From positions 1-64,000 of the forward strand of contig VXBA01003121.1 in assembly GCA_013399895.1 (NCBI GenBank): DNA of 64,000 bases, given 5' to 3'. The DNA comes from Serilophus lunatus (taxonomy: Eukaryota; Chordata; Aves; Passeriformes; Eurylaimidae). Positions 61,288 to 64,000 of the stretch are shown here, one piece after another (the first letter of the stretch is position 1; every line of letters begins with the position of its first letter). The position numbers were made by a program, and so were the translations under genes. The notes beneath the pieces were generated by a model. The model did not search any database, was not told the DNA's origin, and saw only the letters and a program-made list of their open reading frames with translations.

Positions 61288-61930
61288 ACTACAATGTGAA
61301 CAAGGTTTCTCAAGCCATTGTAACTGCAGGGCCTGCCCAGCACTCCTGGGAAGAATTTCCAGGTGTATCACAATGTGTAGTCACACAGGTTTTCATTTGC
61401 AACCACATATGGGGGATGTTAATGCTTAAATTACGGATTGTTAACTTCAAATTTTGTCACTTTTCCTGATTCCTTGTTCTGTTGGAAGGAAGTGTGTGTG
61501 TGCTCCATGAATTTTTACAGGCACTTCATAGATCCAGGTTTTCAGTCCTACAACTCAAAGAACACTGCTTTGGAATGCTGAGGTGAAAGTGCACAGGTGT
61601 CTAAACCCTTCCTCTGCCAAGCCCCAGCCTCCATCTTTTGATTGTCAAAAACCATTCCAATTCTTTCTTATCCAGGTGAAGGCTCAGGTTATTCCTAAAA
61701 TAATTTTTGTAGTTGTGTATTGACTCTAAAACAACTTCACCACCAGCAAGTCAGCTGGTTCTTCTCCAGAAATACCTGATGATTGGACACTGTTCCCAAA
61801 GTTCAGTCACTGTGTTTGCAGGGCCATTCCAGTCATTAGATTATCCTGAAGAAAGAGCACCTTAAACAAAACCTTGGAAAGAAAAAAAGCATCACAGAAA
61901 GTATTTTCTCTGAACTTTTTGTCCTACATG

Positions 61931-62000
61931 GAAGAGAAAAGGGAAGGGAAAAGGGAAGAGAGAAGGGAAGGGGAGGGAAAAGGGAAGAGAGGGGGGAAGG
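61931..62000. repeat. Purine-only (GGGAA)n-like tract
   Basis: Seventy bases of G and A only on the + strand, built of 'gggaa', 'aaaagggaa' and 'agagaaggg' units. It lies directly 5' of the CR1 copy at 62048. Confidence 0.9.
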
Positions 62001-62047
62001 GATCAGTCTCTTCTTTCATGTCTCATGTGAAAAGATGAAAGAAAATG

Positions 62048-62258
62048 GCCTTAAGGGAGGTTCAAATTAGATTTTAGAGCAAAATAATTCAGTGAAAGAG
62101 TAGTCAAGCATTGAAATAAGTTGTCCATGATGATGGTGGAGTTACTGTTTCTGGAAGTGTTCAAGAAGTGTTTGGATGTGGCCCTTGGGAGTGTTTTAGG
62201 GGTGATTATGGCGGTTCTGAGTGACCTTGAAGATCTTTTCCAACTTGCTGATTCTGTT
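62048..62258 (+). mobile_element. CR1 LINE, diverged 3' fragment
   Basis: An older-looking copy. It runs from 'ttaagggaggttcaaattag' through 'ctggaagtgttcaagaagtg' and 'tttggatgtggcccttggga' to 'agatcttttccaacttgctg', with the terminal octamers reduced to one. Confidence 0.85.
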
Positions 62259-64000
62259 TGGCAAAATCAAGACATTTCTCCATATGTTAGTGAGAGACCG
62301 TACAGTAGCTTTATATACTAATGTACATTAGTGTAATATTTATTAATTTCAGCTTGAGAACAGAGCCTTACACTGAAATGAGCTGAAGTTTACCTTCCTG
62401 CTTTTGTGCAAATGTAACTTCCATCACTCTCTCTACAAATAAGCAAGGACTGTCCTGCCCATGTGGTGCTTCAGGGGGTGAGACCCTTCTTGTCTGCCTT
62501 GTCCTGAGGGTGTCAGGGCATAGCATGTGCTCCAGTATATCAGGTCCCTACACAACTGGCAGCAGCAGCTCCCTGTCTCACAAATGGAGGATTCTGCTTT
62601 GGGAACCACTGAGTTGGATGGTTATACTACCCTCTAAAATGTACTAACCTTAGGAATCGATTTAAATTGAATATGAATGCAAAATTTCAGGGTCTAAAGA
62701 AAGCAATGGAATCCCATGTCCCTGCGTCCATTAGTGCATGAATATGTCCATGAAGTAAATCCTCCATCCCAGCTACTTTTTAAAAGTCAGGCTTTTAAAA
62801 AATCCAGTCACATACTTTTTGAAATTTACTGAGGAACATGACATATTTATTCTTCTTTTATTTGTGAGTTATCAGAGAGCAGAACATTTTTAGAGTAGCT
62901 TTAATTGTTTGGACTTGTACAGCACAAAGCTGAGTGGGGACTTATTTCAGCTTGTAGGCTATTTCTGAACTATTTGCTTTGGCTCCAATTATTCACTAGG
63001 GATTTTTTTATTTTTTTGTTTTTTCTGTGGAGCTAGGTGATTGAAGAAGGATAATTTCACTTCTGTTACTTCCTTGCAGAGGCTGCAGGCTGACTGTGCC
63101 AGAGTCAAATCCATCATCCTTCACTTCATCTTCTATAGAGATGACAATGCCCTGTGGAAAGCCAAGAATTTGACAGGGGAACATAGTGATCTCTAATTAG
63201 GAGAGCAAATAGCTATTAAGTCCAAAATACACTAGGGGAGGGGATGCAAACTGCAAAAGCAGAGGAAAAACCCCCAAACATGCACAGTTATACACATCCA
63301 TATGGCTGAACCTTTGCTACTTCCATAGGATACCAGGTTAAACACACCCACCTCAACTCCCTCGGATTTGCTGGGATGACTCAAAGGAGTGGGAAAAGGG
63401 AATGCAGGTTCTGTACTTGAGCAAATGTTCCTGACAACTTCTGGATGTGTTTGCTCAGTGTCAGTCTGATGACAGCCTGATCTCAGGAGAGAACAGGTAA
63501 GACTCTGTGATGACTGCCAAATCCCTGATGGAGAGAAGCTTTAAAAAAGCACAGTGCATATTCTCAGTCTTGCTTGTTCATTGTTACTGTACTGTTTGGC
63601 TGCTAAGCAGTCATGTCCTGGTTGCCCTTATCTTCCTGGGATTACATGAATAAAGGAATGTTCCCCTGACTTCTCAGCCTTCAGCAGATACTCTCTGCAA
63701 ATATTAGATTACCAGAGCAGAGCCCTCTTAATGCAGCAGGTGCTGGTTGAACATCCTGTACCTGTGTGCCTTGAAAGGGCCTTTGGAGCATTTGCAGGAT
63801 GTCACATATCCCCTCTGCATAGACACTTTGGAGCTGCTTTGTCCCGTGTTAGCCCATGGCACAGAGGGAAAGTAATTCCACAAGTAGCACAACTTGCATG
63901 TGCTTTTTGCATCCCCTCTTAACAATAAACTCCACAGTGGCCGCTGTGCACCTCAGCACATTGTGTGTATGAAATTCATTCCTTCTTTACCAGTCATTTA
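62259..64000. other. Non-coding downstream end of window
   Basis: AT-rich sequence. I see no repeat family, exon or RNA gene in this last 1.7 kb. Confidence 0.65.

Noticed and set aside
1..64000. A previously undescribed multi-gene system
   Set aside because: Only one protein-coding gene is supported; everything else is explained by non-coding sequence, CR1, one RTE fragment and simple repeats.

Overview
The window is a vertebrate, almost certainly avian, stretch of nuclear DNA. The evidence is about twenty fragments of CR1 LINEs, recognisable by their shared 3' end (a 'ggtcccttccaacccaaacc' type block followed by 'attctatgattctatg'-like octamers), an AT-rich CpG-poor background, and one unmistakable vertebrate gene. 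I see no bacterial-style operon, CRISPR array, phage module or rRNA/tRNA gene.

The only protein-coding gene I can defend is KCNJ15 (Kir4.2, an inwardly rectifying potassium channel). Its whole 376-residue reading frame lies in a single exon at 58228-59358 on the + strand. The exon opens with a splice acceptor at 58210-58211 and runs into a 3' UTR with a poly(A) signal at 60287. A short candidate 5' untranslated exon (57810-57863) and a locally CpG-enriched stretch (about 57235-57790) lie just upstream and could be a proximal promoter. A second, weaker candidate promoter/leader lies at about 36580-36950. If that upstream leader is real, 36951-58211 is 5' intronic DNA; the remainder upstream is intergenic or intronic and cannot be told apart from sequence alone.

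The other 56 kb upstream and 3.7 kb downstream are non-coding. They hold about 21 CR1 pieces (16 in the same orientation as KCNJ15, 5 opposite), several microsatellites, including a perfect 18-copy TATC array at 13717, a 42-bp minisatellite at 15495-15723 inside an LTR-like GC-rich block, a 50-bp tandem duplication at 40418, and a strand-asymmetric A/C tract at 41696-41880.

The most interesting item outside the gene is a truncated, decayed non-CR1 LINE at about 9624-10458. It has an RTE-clade reverse transcriptase fragment, a terminal Cys/His cluster and a (GAT)n tail. RTE elements are not usual residents of bird genomes, and the AviRTE family known from some bird lineages is attributed to horizontal transfer, so this fragment may report on lineage and on that history. 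Second is a 154-bp patch shared by two CR1 copies 19.9 kb apart at 98.7% identity while their flanks are only about 80% alike, which suggests gene conversion. I did not find a new multi-gene system in this window.
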